A stretch of 64,000 bases of DNA from Stenotrophomonas chelatiphaga. GTDB lineage: Bacteria > Pseudomonadota > Gammaproteobacteria > Xanthomonadales > Xanthomonadaceae. Location of the stretch: positions 100,247 through 164,246 of the forward strand of contig NZ_LDJK01000012.1 of the NCBI RefSeq assembly GCF_001431535.1, given 5' to 3'. The position numbers and the translations under genes were made by a program. Below are positions 20,049-30,558 of this stretch, piece by piece. The stretch's first letter is position 1. Every line of letters starts with the position of its first letter. The notes beneath the pieces are model-generated. The model saw nothing but the letters and a program-made list of their open reading frames with translations. It ran no database searches and was not told where the DNA came from.

Positions 20049-21197
20049 TCAGGACGCTGTGGAGGTTGGGAAACCAGGGTTTCGACAGTAGCGGCCGTGT
20101 TCGCACACCACGATACCCGCCAGTTCCATGGCCAGCAGCATGGAGGACAGCCGGGCGGCCGTCAATCCACAGTGCATGATCAATGAATCCATAGGGATTG
20201 GGTCGTGGTCGAGCGCTTTCCACAAGGTCTGGTAGTCCGGTTCGGACGCCAGGTGTGCGGGAAGGTGGGCTCGCCGTCCCTGTTCAGTGGGGGCCTGGAG
20301 GCGACTTTGCAAGTCGGGCAGGGCCCTGGCCAACAGCGGGGCGACCAGGGCCATCACCTCGGCCGGGGCTTCCACCAGCGCGGCGCCGTCGCGGATCAGG
20401 CGGTGGCAGCCGGCCGCCCGTGGATTGCGCACCGAACCGGGCAGGGCGCAGACCTCGCGTCCGGCCTCGGCGGCCAGCCGTGCGGTGATCAGCGCGCCGG
20501 AGCGGTTGGCTGCCTCGATCACCACCGTCGCCACCGTCAGGCCGGCGACCAGCCGGTTGCGCGCCGGGAAGTGCGCCGGCCGGGCCGGTGTACCTGGCGG
20601 GTACTCGCTGACCACGGCGCCGCGTGTGGCGATTTCGCGCTGGAGCGCGACGTGGTGCGAGGGGAAGACCAGGTCCGGTCCGTTGCCGATCACCGCGACG
20701 GTGACGCCACCGGCGGCCAGCGCAGCCTGGTGGGCCGCGGCATCCACGCCGGCGGCGAGCCCGCTGGTCACCGCAAGGCCCGCCTGGCAGAACCCCGTGC
20801 TGAATTCCGCCGCCAGCGCGCGCCCACCCGGTGTGGGCGAACGGCTGCCGACCACCGCGATCGCCGGGTGCCATGCGGTGGCAGGGTCGCCGTGCACGAA
20901 CAGCGCCAGCGGCGGCTCCGGGATGCTGCGCAGCAGGTCCGGGAAGCGTTCGTCGCTGGCCGCCACCAGGTGGTGGTCGGCCTGCTGCAGCCAGCGCAGG
21001 GCGTCGTTCAATGCGCCGGCATCGGGTGCGGCCAGGCGGCGTTGCTGGCCGGGCGAACAGCCCGCCTGCCGCCACGCCACCGGCCCGGCGTCCAGCGCGG
21101 CGGCCACGCAGGGGCGGGCGCAGGCCAGTGCCCGCCGCGCCGCCAACCCGCCGCCGGCAAGGACCAGGGTCAACAGTGCTCGGGTTTCCTCATCCAT
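20049..21197 (-). CDS. dprA: DNA-processing protein DprA (Smf)
   Basis: 382 residues. The central Rossmann-like DprA domain binds incoming single-stranded DNA and loads RecA during transformation. Diagnostic stretches are [63 protein letters not shown] and [27 protein letters not shown]. The C-terminal winged helix (about 310-380) has [35 protein letters not shown]. It is probably co-transcribed with smg. The ATG at 21197 gives the normal N-terminus. Confidence 0.95.
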   Translation of the reverse strand: MDEETRALLTLVLAGGGLAARRALACARPCVAAALDAGPVAWRQAGCSPGQQRRLAAPDAGALNDALRWLQQADHHLVAASDERFPDLLRSIPEPPLALFVHGDPATAWHPAIAVVGSRSPTPGGRALAAEFSTGFCQAGLAVTSGLAAGVDAAAHQAALAAGGVTVAVIGNGPDLVFPSHHVALQREIATRGAVVSEYPPGTPARPAHFPARNRLVAGLTVATVVIEAANRSGALITARLAAEAGREVCALPGSVRNPRAAGCHRLIRDGAALVEAPAEVMALVAPLLARALPDLQSRLQAPTEQGRRAHLPAHLASEPDYQTLWKALDHDPIPMDSLIMHCGLTAARLSSMLLAMELAGIVVCEHGRYCRNPGFPTSTAS

Positions 21198-21287
21198 GGC
21201 CCAGCCTGCCGCGCAGATGACAACGGCGCCCTAGGGCGCCGCTGCGGTCTGCTGTCAGTGGGTGGCGGCGGTCGGCCGCCGGTCCCC

Positions 21288-22427
21288 TTATTCCGTCGCG
21301 TCGGGGTGGCGGGCGTTGTAGCCCACCAAGACCGGCTTGATGCCTTCCATCACCAGCGCATAGCTGACGTTGTCGAAGGTGCGGAACACCATGGCATGGG
21401 CGGCATACTCATCCGGCATGGTCAGGCGGTTGTAGCCGTCGACGCGCGAATCGTCCATCTGCGACGAATTCGGCACCTTCATCACGTGCTTCACGTGGCT
21501 GCCCTGGCGCCACAGCGAGAACACCGTGCCGTTGTCCACGCCCTGCGCGCTGCCGGCCGACAAGGCGATGACATCGCGCGCGCCACCGGACAGCAACATG
21601 TCCGCTACCGCCAGCACCCGGACATCCAGCCCATCGGTGCCCGGCGCCGGGACATGCGGGAAGAACTGCAGGTCGTACGGGGTGGCTTCCACCGGGACCA
21701 GACGGTCACCGACGCGTACTTCGCGGCCATCGCCGGTGCCCTGCAGGGCCAGCGTGGCCACATCCACCTTGCCCGAGGGCAGGCGCATGATGGTGCCGAC
21801 GTTGACCTTGGCCAGCTCATAGCCCAACTGCTGGTGCGGGCGCTTGTTCGGGACGGTGAAGTCCTTCCACAGGTTGCCGCTGCCCGGCGTGGTGCGGCCG
21901 CTGGCATCCAGGTCCTCGGAGGGCTTGGGCAGGGCATAGCGCACGGTCGGACGGACCACGGCGTAGCGCTGGCCGACGGCGGCACCGTCCAGCCCGTGCA
22001 CGTAGGCCAGCTGGCCGGAGGTGGCACGCAGGCGGTTGTCTTCCAGCCCCGCCACGTAAGGCAGGTGATCGATGCGATCGACCACGCTCAGCTCTTTCAG
22101 GAAGGGTTCGACCTGGGACAGCGGAATGCCGGTGATCGGCGCTTCCTGGCGCGGTCCGGCGTCCTGTCGCGCAACGACGCGGTCCAGGTAGGCCAGGCTG
22201 AGCACATCGCCCGGGTAAATCAGGTGCGGGTTCGCCACCTGGGGATTCGCCTGCCAGATTTCCGGCCAAAGCCAAGGCTTTTTCAGGAAGCGCGCAGAGA
22301 TATCCCACAGCGTGTCGCCCTTCTGGACGACATAGGTGGTCGGGTGCCCGTTCATTTCAACGGCGGTAGCATAGGCGGCAACGGTCAACATCGCCGCGGC
22401 GACGACCGTGCGGATTCGTAGCAACAT
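21288..22427 (-). CDS. LysM-domain peptidoglycan-binding protein
   Basis: 379 residues. A signal peptide (MLLRIRTVVAAAMLTVAAYATA) is followed by one LysM domain at about 30-80 (TYVVQKGDTLWDISARFLKKPWLWPEIW...IYPGDVLSL). The rest matches the conserved protein always found upstream of dprA in gammaproteobacteria; its C-terminal half has no known activity. It is a periplasmic, cell-wall-associated protein. It is divergent from def (131 bases between starts), so that region contains back-to-back promoters. Confidence 0.9.
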   Translation of the reverse strand: MLLRIRTVVAAAMLTVAAYATAVEMNGHPTTYVVQKGDTLWDISARFLKKPWLWPEIWQANPQVANPHLIYPGDVLSLAYLDRVVARQDAGPRQEAPITGIPLSQVEPFLKELSVVDRIDHLPYVAGLEDNRLRATSGQLAYVHGLDGAAVGQRYAVVRPTVRYALPKPSEDLDASGRTTPGSGNLWKDFTVPNKRPHQQLGYELAKVNVGTIMRLPSGKVDVATLALQGTGDGREVRVGDRLVPVEATPYDLQFFPHVPAPGTDGLDVRVLAVADMLLSGGARDVIALSAGSAQGVDNGTVFSLWRQGSHVKHVMKVPNSSQMDDSRVDGYNRLTMPDEYAAHAMVFRTFDNVSYALVMEGIKPVLVGYNARHPDATE

Positions 22428-22558
22428 AGGAGTGGTCAGCCCGGTTCCCCAACAGGTTGGCGCACTATAGTCCAGAAACCGGGGCGCAGGGCAAGCGTTG
22501 GCGATAGAATTACAACGCAGGCCGGCGTTGACCGGCCCCCACCCAGACGATTACTGCC

Positions 22559-23071
22559 ATGGCACTGCTCCCAATTCTCGAGTTTCCCGATCCGCGCCTG
22601 CGCACCAAGGCCGCGTTGATCGACGCCGCCGAGGTCACCACGCCGGCCTTCCAGACGCTGCTGACCGACATGTTCGAGACCATGTACGACGCCCCCGGCA
22701 TCGGCCTCGCCGCCAGCCAGGTGGACGTGCACAAGCGCTTCATGGTCATCGACGTGAGTGAAGAAAAGAACCAGCCGATGGTCTTCATCAACCCGGAAAT
22801 CGTCCAGCAGGACGGTGGCCAGGTGTACCAGGAAGGCTGCCTGTCGGTTCCCGGCATCTTTGCCGACGTGACCCGTGCCGACCAGATCACCGTGCGTTAC
22901 CTGGACCGCCAGGGACAACCGCAGGAACTGGCCACCGACGGCCTGCTGGCGGTCTGCGTGCAGCACGAGATGGACCACCTGGACGGCAAGCTGTTCATTG
23001 ACTACCTGTCGCCGCTCAAGCGCGAGATGGTGCGCAAGAAGCTGGCCAAGGCGCGCAAGCACGTCGCCTGA
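22559..23071 (+). CDS. def: Peptide deformylase
   Basis: 170 residues. It removes the formyl group from the initiator Met of nascent proteins. All three family motifs are present: GIGLAASQ (~46-53), EGCLS (~91-95; Cys is a metal ligand) and QHEMDHLDG (~135-143; two His ligands and the catalytic Glu). It starts at ATG 22559 with the standard [16 protein letters not shown]-terminus. It is the first gene of a def-fmt-rsmB cluster, 119 bases before fmt. Confidence 0.97.
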   Translation: MALLPILEFPDPRLRTKAALIDAAEVTTPAFQTLLTDMFETMYDAPGIGLAASQVDVHKRFMVIDVSEEKNQPMVFINPEIVQQDGGQVYQEGCLSVPGIFADVTRADQITVRYLDRQGQPQELATDGLLAVCVQHEMDHLDGKLFIDYLSPLKREMVRKKLAKARKHVA

Positions 23072-23190
23072 TCCATCACCCGGCACGGCCGCTGCCGTGC
23101 CGACCGTCCGCGCCTGCGCGGACCCTGCGGCACCGGAGCGCGGTGCCGTTTTCTGACCTGCAGGTCGCTGGCCTGCGCAATGGGGTGACC

Positions 23191-24114
23191 ATGAGGATTG
23201 TCTTTGCCGGTACGCCGGAGTTCGCGGTGTCGTCGCTGCGCGCGGCTGCGCGCCATCACGAAGTGGTGGCGGTCTATACCCAGCCGGACCGTCCGGCCGG
23301 GCGCGGACGCGGCCTGGCGCCGTCGCCGGTGAAGCTGGAAGCGGTCGCCCGCGGGATCCCGGTCTTCCAGCCGGAAAACCTGAAGGATGAGGCCGCCCAG
23401 CAGCAGCTGCGCGCGCTGCAGCCGGACCTGATGGTGGTGGTGGCCTACGGCCTGATCCTGCCGCGTGCGGTGCTGGCCATTCCCACCCACGGCTGCTGGA
23501 ACGTGCATGCCTCGCTGTTGCCACGCTGGCGCGGTGCGGCGCCGATCCAGCGTGCCATCCAGGCCGGTGATGCGCAGACCGGCGTGTGCCTGATGCAGAT
23601 GGAGGCCGGCCTGGATACCGGCCCGGTCCTGCTGCAGCAGGCGCTGCCGATCCTGCCCACCGATACCGGCGGACAACTGCACGACAAGCTGGCCGAACTG
23701 GGCGCGCAGGTGCTGGCCGATGGCCTGGGCCTGCTGCGCGCCGGCCTCAAGCCGGTGGTGCAGCCGCAGCCGGTTGAAGGGGTGACCTATGCGCACAAGC
23801 TGGACAAGGCCGAAGCACGGCTGGACTGGAGCCGGGATGCCGCAGCGCTGGCGCGCACCGTGCTGGCGTTCAATCCCTGGCCGATCGCCGAAGCGCAGCT
23901 GGCCGGCGAACGCGTGCGTATCCATGGCGCGGTGGCGCTGGAGGACAACGGCGGGCATGCACCGGGCACGGTGATCGGCGCTGCCCGCGAGGGCATCGAC
24001 ATCGCCTGTGGGCAGGGCGCGTTGCGCCTGCGCGTGCTGCAGCGTGAGGGCGGCAAGGCGATCACCGCGGCCGACTACCTCAACGCGCGCCGCGACCTGC
24101 GCGTAGGAGCCTGA
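23191..24114 (+). CDS. fmt: Methionyl-tRNA formyltransferase
   Basis: 307 residues. It transfers formyl from 10-formyl-tetrahydrofolate to Met-tRNAfMet. The N-terminal Rossmann-like catalytic domain has [23 protein letters not shown] and the active-site [20 protein letters not shown] (Asn and His), then LDTGPVL. The C-terminal tRNA-binding domain begins after GVTYAHKL. The ATG at 23191 was chosen over an upstream in-frame start because [11 protein letters not shown] is the conserved beginning. It is followed by rsmB after 4 bases. Confidence 0.97.
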   Translation: MRIVFAGTPEFAVSSLRAAARHHEVVAVYTQPDRPAGRGRGLAPSPVKLEAVARGIPVFQPENLKDEAAQQQLRALQPDLMVVVAYGLILPRAVLAIPTHGCWNVHASLLPRWRGAAPIQRAIQAGDAQTGVCLMQMEAGLDTGPVLLQQALPILPTDTGGQLHDKLAELGAQVLADGLGLLRAGLKPVVQPQPVEGVTYAHKLDKAEARLDWSRDAAALARTVLAFNPWPIAEAQLAGERVRIHGAVALEDNGGHAPGTVIGAAREGIDIACGQGALRLRVLQREGGKAITAADYLNARRDLRVGA

Positions 24115-24118
24115 GCCG

Positions 24119-25450
24119 GTGAGCAAGCAGGATGACCTCAAGATTTCCCACGCCGCGCCGGGTGCCGCCACGCGCATGCTGGCCGCGCGCGTGCTGGCCC
24201 AGGTGTTCACCCGCGGGCGTTCGCTGAAGGCCGAGCTGGCCTGGGCGCTGCCCAAGCTGGCCGACACCCGCGACCGCGCGCTGCTGGAAGCGCTGTGCTT
24301 TGCAGTGCTGCGCCGGCGCAGCACCTACGACGCGGCGCTGGCCAGCTGGATGCAGAAGCCGTTGTCGGCGCGCGATGCCGACCTGCGCACGCTGCTGATG
24401 GTCGGCTTCGCGCAGCTGGACGTACTGGAACTGCCGGCCCACGCCGCGCTGTCGGCCACCGTCGATGCCGCCCGCGCGCTGGGTCGTGAGCGCCAGGCCG
24501 GCCTGGTCAACGCGATCCTGCGCCGGGCGCAGCGCGAAGGATTCCCGGTGCAGCCGCCGCGTGATGCATTCCCGGCCTGGCTGGCCGAAAGCATCGAGCG
24601 CGACTGGCCGGGCCAGGCCGAGGCGATCTTCGCCGCCAGCCTGCAGCCCGCGCCGTTGTGGCTGCGCGTCAACCGCCAGCAGGGGGATCGTGCGGCGTCG
24701 CTGGCCGCGCTGGAGGCGGCCGGCATCAGCGCCGAGGCCGGCCCGGTCAGTGCCGATGCGATCCGCCTGGCATCTTCGGCGGCGGTCAACCAGCTGCCCG
24801 GCTTCAACGACGGCGCGCTGTCGGTGCAGGACCTGTCGGCGCAATGCGCCGCCGATGCGCTGTCACCGCCCCCGGGTGCGCGCGTGCTCGATGCCTGTGC
24901 GGCCCCGGGCGGCAAATCCGCGCACCTGCTGGAACGTGATCCGTCGCTGCGGCTGCTGGCGCTGGACATCGATGCGCGCCGGCTGGCGCGGGTCAAGGAC
25001 ACCTTCTCGCGCACCGGCGTGGGCGCCGATGCGCAGATCAAGGTGGCCGATGCGAGTGATCCGGGTGCGTGGTGGGACGGGGTGCCGTTCGACGCGATCC
25101 TGCTCGATGCCCCGTGTTCGGCGACCGGCATCATCCGCCGCCAGCCTGACGTGATGTTCCACCGTCGCGCCGAGGACGTGGACGCGCTGGTCGGCGTCCA
25201 GGCGCGGTTGCTGGAAGCGTGCTGGTCGATGCTGCGTCCGGGTGGCGTGCTGCTGTATGCCACCTGTTCGATCCTGCGTGCGGAAAACATCGATCAGGTG
25301 CAGGCCTTCCTGAAATGGCATCCGGATGCGTCCGCCGACGCGCTGGATGTCGGATTCGGCATTGATTGCGCGGGGGTGGCACGTCAGCGGCTGCCCGGCG
25401 ATGATGGTGGTGACGGCTTTTTCTACGCGCGTCTGGTAAAAAGCGCCTGA
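24119..25450 (+). CDS. rsmB: 16S rRNA (cytosine-967-C5)-methyltransferase
   Basis: 443 residues (E. coli Sun is 429). The N-terminal NusB-like domain (about 15-145) is followed by a Rossmann SAM domain with [15 protein letters not shown] near 260, then [15 protein letters not shown] near 331 and [11 protein letters not shown] near 380. The last two contain the two Cys of the m5C mechanism. GTG at 24119 lies after GTAGGAG, 4 bases beyond the fmt stop, so the two are coupled. Confidence 0.95.
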   Translation: MSKQDDLKISHAAPGAATRMLAARVLAQVFTRGRSLKAELAWALPKLADTRDRALLEALCFAVLRRRSTYDAALASWMQKPLSARDADLRTLLMVGFAQLDVLELPAHAALSATVDAARALGRERQAGLVNAILRRAQREGFPVQPPRDAFPAWLAESIERDWPGQAEAIFAASLQPAPLWLRVNRQQGDRAASLAALEAAGISAEAGPVSADAIRLASSAAVNQLPGFNDGALSVQDLSAQCAADALSPPPGARVLDACAAPGGKSAHLLERDPSLRLLALDIDARRLARVKDTFSRTGVGADAQIKVADASDPGAWWDGVPFDAILLDAPCSATGIIRRQPDVMFHRRAEDVDALVGVQARLLEACWSMLRPGGVLLYATCSILRAENIDQVQAFLKWHPDASADALDVGFGIDCAGVARQRLPGDDGGDGFFYARLVKSA

Positions 25451-25475
25451 TCCCTTTTCCGTTCCAGCGGTGCAC

Positions 25476-27197
25476 ATGCTGACCACACGCGCTTCCCGTG
25501 AGACCTGGCTGCTGGTTCTGATGGCCCTGCTGGTGCTGGGCGCCGGGTTGGGCCTGCGCGATCCCTGGCCGTCGGACGAACCGCGTTTCGCGCTGGTCGC
25601 CAAGCAGATGGTGACCAGCGGCGACTGGTTGTTCCCGCACCGCGGCCTGGAGCTGTATTCGGACAAGCCGCCGATGCTGATGTGGCTGCAGGCCACGCTG
25701 TACTCGATCATCGGCAACTGGCGTATCGCCTTCCTGCTGCCTTCGATGCTGGCGGCGTTGGGCACCCTGTGGTGCGTGCATGACCTCGGACGGCGGCTGT
25801 GGACGCGGCGGGTAGGCCTGTACGCGGCCTGGATGCTGCTGTTCGCGCTGCACTTCACCTTCCAGGCGAAGAAGGCGCAGATCGATCCGTTGATCGTGTT
25901 CTTCATCACCCTGGCCAACTACGGGTTGATCCGGCATCTGCTGCTGGGCCCGGCGTGGCGCTGGTGGTGGTTCGGCTGGTTCGCCGCCGGGCTGGGGGTG
26001 ATCACCAAGGGCGTCGGCGTGGTCGCGCTGCTGATGATCGTCCCGGCCGCGCTGGCCTCGCTGTGGGGCTGGCGCAGGGTGGGGCTGAGCGTGCGCCATT
26101 GGCAGTTCTGGGTGGCGCCGCTGATGTTCCTGCTGGCCATCGCGCTGTGGCTGGTGCCGATGGTCGTGACCGCGCTGTCGACCGGGTCGGTTGAATACCG
26201 CGCCTACATGGACGACATCCTGTTCCGGCAGACCGCCGGGCGCTATACGAAGTCCTGGGACCACCACCAGCCGTGGTGGTACTTCCTGGCGACGATGCCG
26301 TCGATGTGGCTTCCCGCCTTCCTGGCCATTCCGTGGGCGATCCCGGCCTGGTGGCGACGCCTGCGCCGGCGCGATCCGCGTTACCTGGTGCTGCTGGGCT
26401 GGTGGGTGCTGATCGTGCTGTTCTTCTCCATTCCCGATGGCAAGCGCGACGTCTACATCCTGCCGTCGCTGCCGATGTTCTGCCTGGCGCTGGCGCCGCT
26501 TATCCCCGGCCTGCTGCGCAAGCGCGCGTTCCAGTGGCTGCTGGCCGCCTTCACCGCGGCGCTGGTGCTGTTCACCCTCGGCGCGGGCACGGCGCTGCTG
26601 ACCGGCCAGGGGGACTTCGACGCCAGGCTGATGGATTCGCGCGGCCTGGACCAGGCCGCCATTGCCGCACTGGCGTGGGCGGCGGTGGCGATGGGCTGCT
26701 GGGGTGTCATCAGCCTGCTGGCCTGGGGTCATCGCCGCGCCCACCTCGGCGTGGTGTCCACGCTGACGGTGGTGTGGCTGCTGTACAGCCTGGTCGGCTA
26801 CCCGCTGTTGAACAGTGCCAGTTCGGCCAGTGGGCTGATGCAGGCGGTCGGCCAGCGGATCGGGCCGGACGCCGAACTGGGGCTGGTGGCGTGGAAGGAA
26901 CAGAACCTGCTGATGGCCGACCGCCCGGCGGCGACCTTCGGGTTCCAGAAGGGCTGGGACGCACAGCTGCAGGACGGGGTGGCATGGCAGGCACAGGCGC
27001 CGGCCACGCGCTGGCTGCTGGTGCAGCAGGATGCCGTGCTGCCCTGCGTGGACCGCAGCCGTGCCGAGCTGGCCGGAATATCCAACCGCCGTCGTTGGTG
27101 GTTGGTGCCGGCTGGGGCAGTGCAGGGTCCCTGCGAGCTTCCCGCGGACCAGCGCGAGCGTGAGCGTGCGCTGCAGGCGCGGCAGTTCGAGGAGTGA
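25476..27197 (+). CDS. ArnT/PMT-like membrane glycosyltransferase (GT39/GT83 type)
   Basis: 573 residues with roughly 11-12 transmembrane helices. The first periplasmic loop has DPWPSDEPRFALVAKQM, the Asp/Glu-containing motif of dolichyl/undecaprenyl-phosphate-sugar-using transferases, and later KAQIDPLIVFFITLANYG and GKRDVYILPSLPMFCLALAP. Such enzymes add a sugar from a polyprenyl-phosphate donor to lipid A or another envelope acceptor; the acceptor here is unknown. ATG 25476 or GTG 25470 could start it. It sits 25 bases after rsmB and before the O-antigen-ligase gene. Confidence 0.85.
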   Translation: MLTTRASRETWLLVLMALLVLGAGLGLRDPWPSDEPRFALVAKQMVTSGDWLFPHRGLELYSDKPPMLMWLQATLYSIIGNWRIAFLLPSMLAALGTLWCVHDLGRRLWTRRVGLYAAWMLLFALHFTFQAKKAQIDPLIVFFITLANYGLIRHLLLGPAWRWWWFGWFAAGLGVITKGVGVVALLMIVPAALASLWGWRRVGLSVRHWQFWVAPLMFLLAIALWLVPMVVTALSTGSVEYRAYMDDILFRQTAGRYTKSWDHHQPWWYFLATMPSMWLPAFLAIPWAIPAWWRRLRRRDPRYLVLLGWWVLIVLFFSIPDGKRDVYILPSLPMFCLALAPLIPGLLRKRAFQWLLAAFTAALVLFTLGAGTALLTGQGDFDARLMDSRGLDQAAIAALAWAAVAMGCWGVISLLAWGHRRAHLGVVSTLTVVWLLYSLVGYPLLNSASSASGLMQAVGQRIGPDAELGLVAWKEQNLLMADRPAATFGFQKGWDAQLQDGVAWQAQAPATRWLLVQQDAVLPCVDRSRAELAGISNRRRWWLVPAGAVQGPCELPADQRERERALQARQFEE

Positions 27198-27292
27198 ACC
27201 TGCGTAGTGCCTTGCCATCCTTCGGACAGCGCACGTTGTGTGTCGGCTGGCCAGAATCCTGCCCGTCGCCGACCTGACCTGATGACCGCCTC

Positions 27293-28603
27293 GTGAGTGT
27301 GCCTGCCTTCCGTTCCCCCTCCGATCCCGGCGAGTCGCTGACGCCGCAGGGCACGCGCGCGCGCATTGCCCGCGGCATGGGTCAGCTGGGACTGGTGGTG
27401 ATGCCGGCGCTGGTGGTGTCCGCGCCGGTCAACCTGCTGCCGTTCGGCCTGCTGCTGCTGGCCAGTACGCTGCTGGTGCCCGGTTTGTTGTGGGGTGCCC
27501 GCCACGATGCGCGGCCGACGCTGCGGGTACTGGGGCTGCTGATGCTGGCGGTGCTGGTTGGCGGGGTGGTGTCGGTGCTGCTGTTCGAACACGGACTGCG
27601 CGATGTGGACAACCGCTCCCGGTTCATCGTCATGCCGTGGATCGCGCTGTGGGTGTGTGCGCTCGACCTGCGGTTGCGTTGGCTGTGGCGCGGCGCCCTG
27701 TTGGGGTTGACGCTGGTCTTCGTGCTGTCGCTGCGGCAGGTGCTGGGCGGCGCGCCGCGTGCGGAGCTGTTCACCAATGCCATCGTGCTCGCCGACATGG
27801 TGGTCATGCTGCTGGTGCTGGCGCTGTTCTGCCGGCCACACGGCGTGCGCGGCTGGGCCTGGGGCCTGCCAGCGGTTGCGCTGGGCTGTGCGACGCTGGT
27901 GCTGACCGGCAGCCGCGGCGCGCTGCTGGCATTGCTGGCGGTATTCCTGGTGATGGCGCTGAGCCTGCGCTGGCGGACGTTGCGCCTGCGCCTGCTGTTG
28001 CTGGCAGCGCTGCTGGGCGTGGCCGGCGTGGCGGTGATCAGTGTGCCGGAGCTGCGCCACCAGGTGCGGCTGACCGAGCTGCACAGCGATGTGCAGCGGC
28101 TTGAACACGGCGATACCGATTCGTCCGCGGGGGCCCGCGTGGAGCGCCTGCAGGTCGCCTGGGAAACCTTCGTCGACCACCCGCTGACCGGCGTCGGCGT
28201 GGGGCACTTCGACAACGCCATGCAGCGCCTGCCCGAGTGCCGTGCCAACCCGTTGGAGCCGCGGTGCCACCTGGGCCACGCGCACAATGACCTGGCCGAA
28301 TGGGGCGCCACCCAGGGCGCGCCGGGCGTGCTGCTGCTGCTGGCCGTGTACGGCGTGCCGTTGTGGCTGTTCCTGTGGCTGCATCGACGCAGTGGCCGTG
28401 CAACCTTCCGTGGACCGGCCGCTGCCGGTGTACTGATCGTGGTCAGCTACATCCTGTGCGGGCTGACCCAGTCGATGTTCGCCCACCAGATCACCGCCAG
28501 TTTCTATGCCACGATCGTCGGCGTGCTGGCCGGGCTGTCGCGGCTGGAGGCCCTGCGCCACCAGCGTCGGCTGTCCACCGCGGCGGCGACCGGCGCGGCC
28601 TGA
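27293..28603 (+). CDS. O-antigen ligase / Wzy-type polymerase family protein
   Basis: 436 residues and about 10-12 membrane helices. The conserved Wzy_C region has LVLTGSRGALLALLAVF, a large periplasmic loop with ETFVDHPLTGVGVGHFDNAM, and HLGHAHNDLAEWGATQGAPGV, which carries the HN..E motif found in ligases such as WaaL. It would join a polymer from undecaprenyl-PP to lipid A core, or polymerise it. Paired with the ArnT-like gene upstream and convergent with the GT2 gene downstream, it forms a small envelope-glycan cluster. It starts at GTG 27293. Confidence 0.85.
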   Translation: MSVPAFRSPSDPGESLTPQGTRARIARGMGQLGLVVMPALVVSAPVNLLPFGLLLLASTLLVPGLLWGARHDARPTLRVLGLLMLAVLVGGVVSVLLFEHGLRDVDNRSRFIVMPWIALWVCALDLRLRWLWRGALLGLTLVFVLSLRQVLGGAPRAELFTNAIVLADMVVMLLVLALFCRPHGVRGWAWGLPAVALGCATLVLTGSRGALLALLAVFLVMALSLRWRTLRLRLLLLAALLGVAGVAVISVPELRHQVRLTELHSDVQRLEHGDTDSSAGARVERLQVAWETFVDHPLTGVGVGHFDNAMQRLPECRANPLEPRCHLGHAHNDLAEWGATQGAPGVLLLLAVYGVPLWLFLWLHRRSGRATFRGPAAAGVLIVVSYILCGLTQSMFAHQITASFYATIVGVLAGLSRLEALRHQRRLSTAAATGAA

Positions 28604-28609
28604 GCGGCG

Positions 28610-29404
28610 TTACTTGCCGCCGACCGGCTGCCCGTTCTGCAGCAGCCACAGCATGATCGTCTTCTGCCGCACGTAGTTGGCGCTGACGAAGGATTCGATC
28701 AGACCCGGCCATCCATCCAGCATGCCCCCGCGCAGCACGTAGCCGCGGAAGAACCGCCACGCCGGGGCCAGCACCAGCTTGGCCAGGGTGGCCCGGCGAC
28801 CACGGGCGAACTCATGTTCGGCCATCATCCGCGCGTATTTCTGCTTCTTGTCCAGCAGCTGCATGAAGTTGCGGAACGGGTGGTGCAGCAGGTCGCCTGC
28901 CAGCAGGGCGGCCGGACCATCCAGTGACACCGCTTCGTGGATCTCGCGGTCGCCGCGCCAGCCGCCACGACGGCGGTCGAACAGGCGCAGCACGCGGTCG
29001 GGATAGGCGGTGCCGTGCTTGAGGAAGCGTCCGTAGTATTCCGAACACCGCGCGAAGCGATAGCCGGCGACGCTGCCGAAGCCGGCCGCGCGCGCCGATT
29101 CGATGCTCTGGCGCAGCGGTGCGGAGACGCGCTCGTCGGCGTCCAGGCACAGCACCCAGTCATGCGCGGCCTGCTGCACGCAGAAGTCCTTCTGGCTGCG
29201 GAAGCCATCGAAGTGCCGCTGCAGCACGCGGGCGCCGGCGGCACGGGCGACGTCCACCGTGGCATCGGTGGAAAACGAATCAACCACCACGATGTCATCG
29301 CAGAACGACAGCGAGGCCAGGCAGTCCGCCAGTCGGTCGGCTTCGTTGTAGGTGATGATGCAGGCCGACAAGGGCGCGCGCGGTTCGGGTCGGGGAGAGG
29401 TCAT
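28610..29404 (-). CDS. Glycosyltransferase family 2, LPS core type (WaaE/KdtX-like)
   Basis: 264 residues. GT-A fold motifs: SACIITYNEADRLADCLASL, DDIVVVDSFSTDATVDVA and LCLDADERVS (DxD-like). The downstream part DREIHEAVSLDGPAALLAGDLLHHPFRNFMQ...KYARMMAEH resembles the WaaE/KdtX group, beta-1,4-glucosyltransferases of LPS inner core. The C-terminus has an amphipathic segment (LAPAWRFFRGYVLRGGMLDGW) for membrane contact. It is divergent from the CDP-glycerol-type transferase at 29505, suggesting joint LPS or cell-surface assembly. Confidence 0.87.
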   Translation of the reverse strand: MTSPRPEPRAPLSACIITYNEADRLADCLASLSFCDDIVVVDSFSTDATVDVARAAGARVLQRHFDGFRSQKDFCVQQAAHDWVLCLDADERVSAPLRQSIESARAAGFGSVAGYRFARCSEYYGRFLKHGTAYPDRVLRLFDRRRGGWRGDREIHEAVSLDGPAALLAGDLLHHPFRNFMQLLDKKQKYARMMAEHEFARGRRATLAKLVLAPAWRFFRGYVLRGGMLDGWPGLIESFVSANYVRQKTIMLWLLQNGQPVGGK

Positions 29405-29504
29405 GCAACCGGGCCTTGGGCGTGTTCGTCGCAGAGCCTAGCAGCGACACCGCCGATTGGCGATGCGATACTAGCCGCCGGCCATCGAAGAGGAGCAGAC
29501 CGAC

Positions 29505-30539
29505 GTGCCACGCCACTACCTGTTGTACGGATCGGAACGTTACGCGCTGGCCATCCTGCGGCCCGTGCAGGCGGCGATCCGGGCGCGCGGCGACGAAACG
29601 GCCTGGTTTTTCGATGGCCCCGGCGCGGAAGACCTCGCCGCGGACGAGACCCTGCTGACGGTGGAACAGGTGCGTGCCTGGGATCCCTACGCGGTGATCA
29701 CCTCGTCCAATGCGGTGCCGCACTTCTTCCCCGGCGTGAAGGTGGAGACCTTCCACGGTTTCGACGCGGGCAAGCCGCGGCACATCTACGTGCGCGGATT
29801 CTTCGACCTGTACTGCACCACCGGCCCGCGTGACACGGCCGCGTTTTCGGCATTGGCCGAGGCGCAGGGCCACTTTGCGGTGGTGGAGACCGGATTCCCG
29901 AAGATCGACCCGTTCATGAGCCAACTGCCGGCGCAGCCCGAACCGGTGCGCGACCCCCCGGTGGTGCTGTACCACTCGACGTTCTCGCCGTCCTGGAGCG
30001 CGGCCGGCGTGCTGTACGACGAGATCGCGCGGCTGTCCCGCACCGGCGAGTGGCGCTGGATCGTCACCTTCCATCCGAAGATGGACCCGGAGATCGTGGC
30101 CCGTTACCGCGCGCTGGAAAACGAGTACCTGCGGTTCGCCGACAACGACAACATCCTGGACCTGTTCCCGCAGGTCGACCTGATGTGTTCGGACACCTCT
30201 TCGGCCTTGAACGAGTTCCTGCTGACCTACAAGCCGGTGGTCACCTTCAAGAACCGTCGGCCCGGCCCGCAGCTCATCGACATCGATGATCCGGCCGCGT
30301 TCGAGGGCGCGATCCGGCGCGCGCTGGCACGGCCGCCGGAGCTGATGGCGGCCATCCGTGAGTTTGCCGATACGCTGCATCCCTACCGCGACGGGCGTTC
30401 CAGCGAGCGCATCCTGCAGGCGATCGATGACTTCGTCGCCAAGGGCGGGCGCAACCGCAAGCCCAAGCCGCTGAACTTCTGGCGCAAGATCAAGCTGCGC
30501 CGGCGCATCGGCTACTGGGGCCCGGCGCGCACCCGCTGA
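29505..30539 (+). CDS. CDP-glycerol:poly(glycerophosphate) transferase-like protein
   Basis: 344 residues with a GT-B-like arrangement. The C-terminal half has VVLYHSTFSPSWSAAG, WIVTFHPKMDPEIV and NILDLFPQVDLMCSDTSSALNEFLLTYKPVVTF, the pattern of TagB/TagF glycerophosphotransferases. In Gram-negatives such proteins may place glycerol phosphate or similar groups on surface polysaccharide; the acceptor is unknown. A strong AAGAGGAG precedes the GTG start at 29505. The basic C-terminus (KIKLRRRIGYWGPARTR) may contact the membrane. Confidence 0.75.
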   Translation: MPRHYLLYGSERYALAILRPVQAAIRARGDETAWFFDGPGAEDLAADETLLTVEQVRAWDPYAVITSSNAVPHFFPGVKVETFHGFDAGKPRHIYVRGFFDLYCTTGPRDTAAFSALAEAQGHFAVVETGFPKIDPFMSQLPAQPEPVRDPPVVLYHSTFSPSWSAAGVLYDEIARLSRTGEWRWIVTFHPKMDPEIVARYRALENEYLRFADNDNILDLFPQVDLMCSDTSSALNEFLLTYKPVVTFKNRRPGPQLIDIDDPAAFEGAIRRALARPPELMAAIREFADTLHPYRDGRSSERILQAIDDFVAKGGRNRKPKPLNFWRKIKLRRRIGYWGPARTR

Positions 30540-30558
30540 ACCGGCGTGCCGCGCTGGT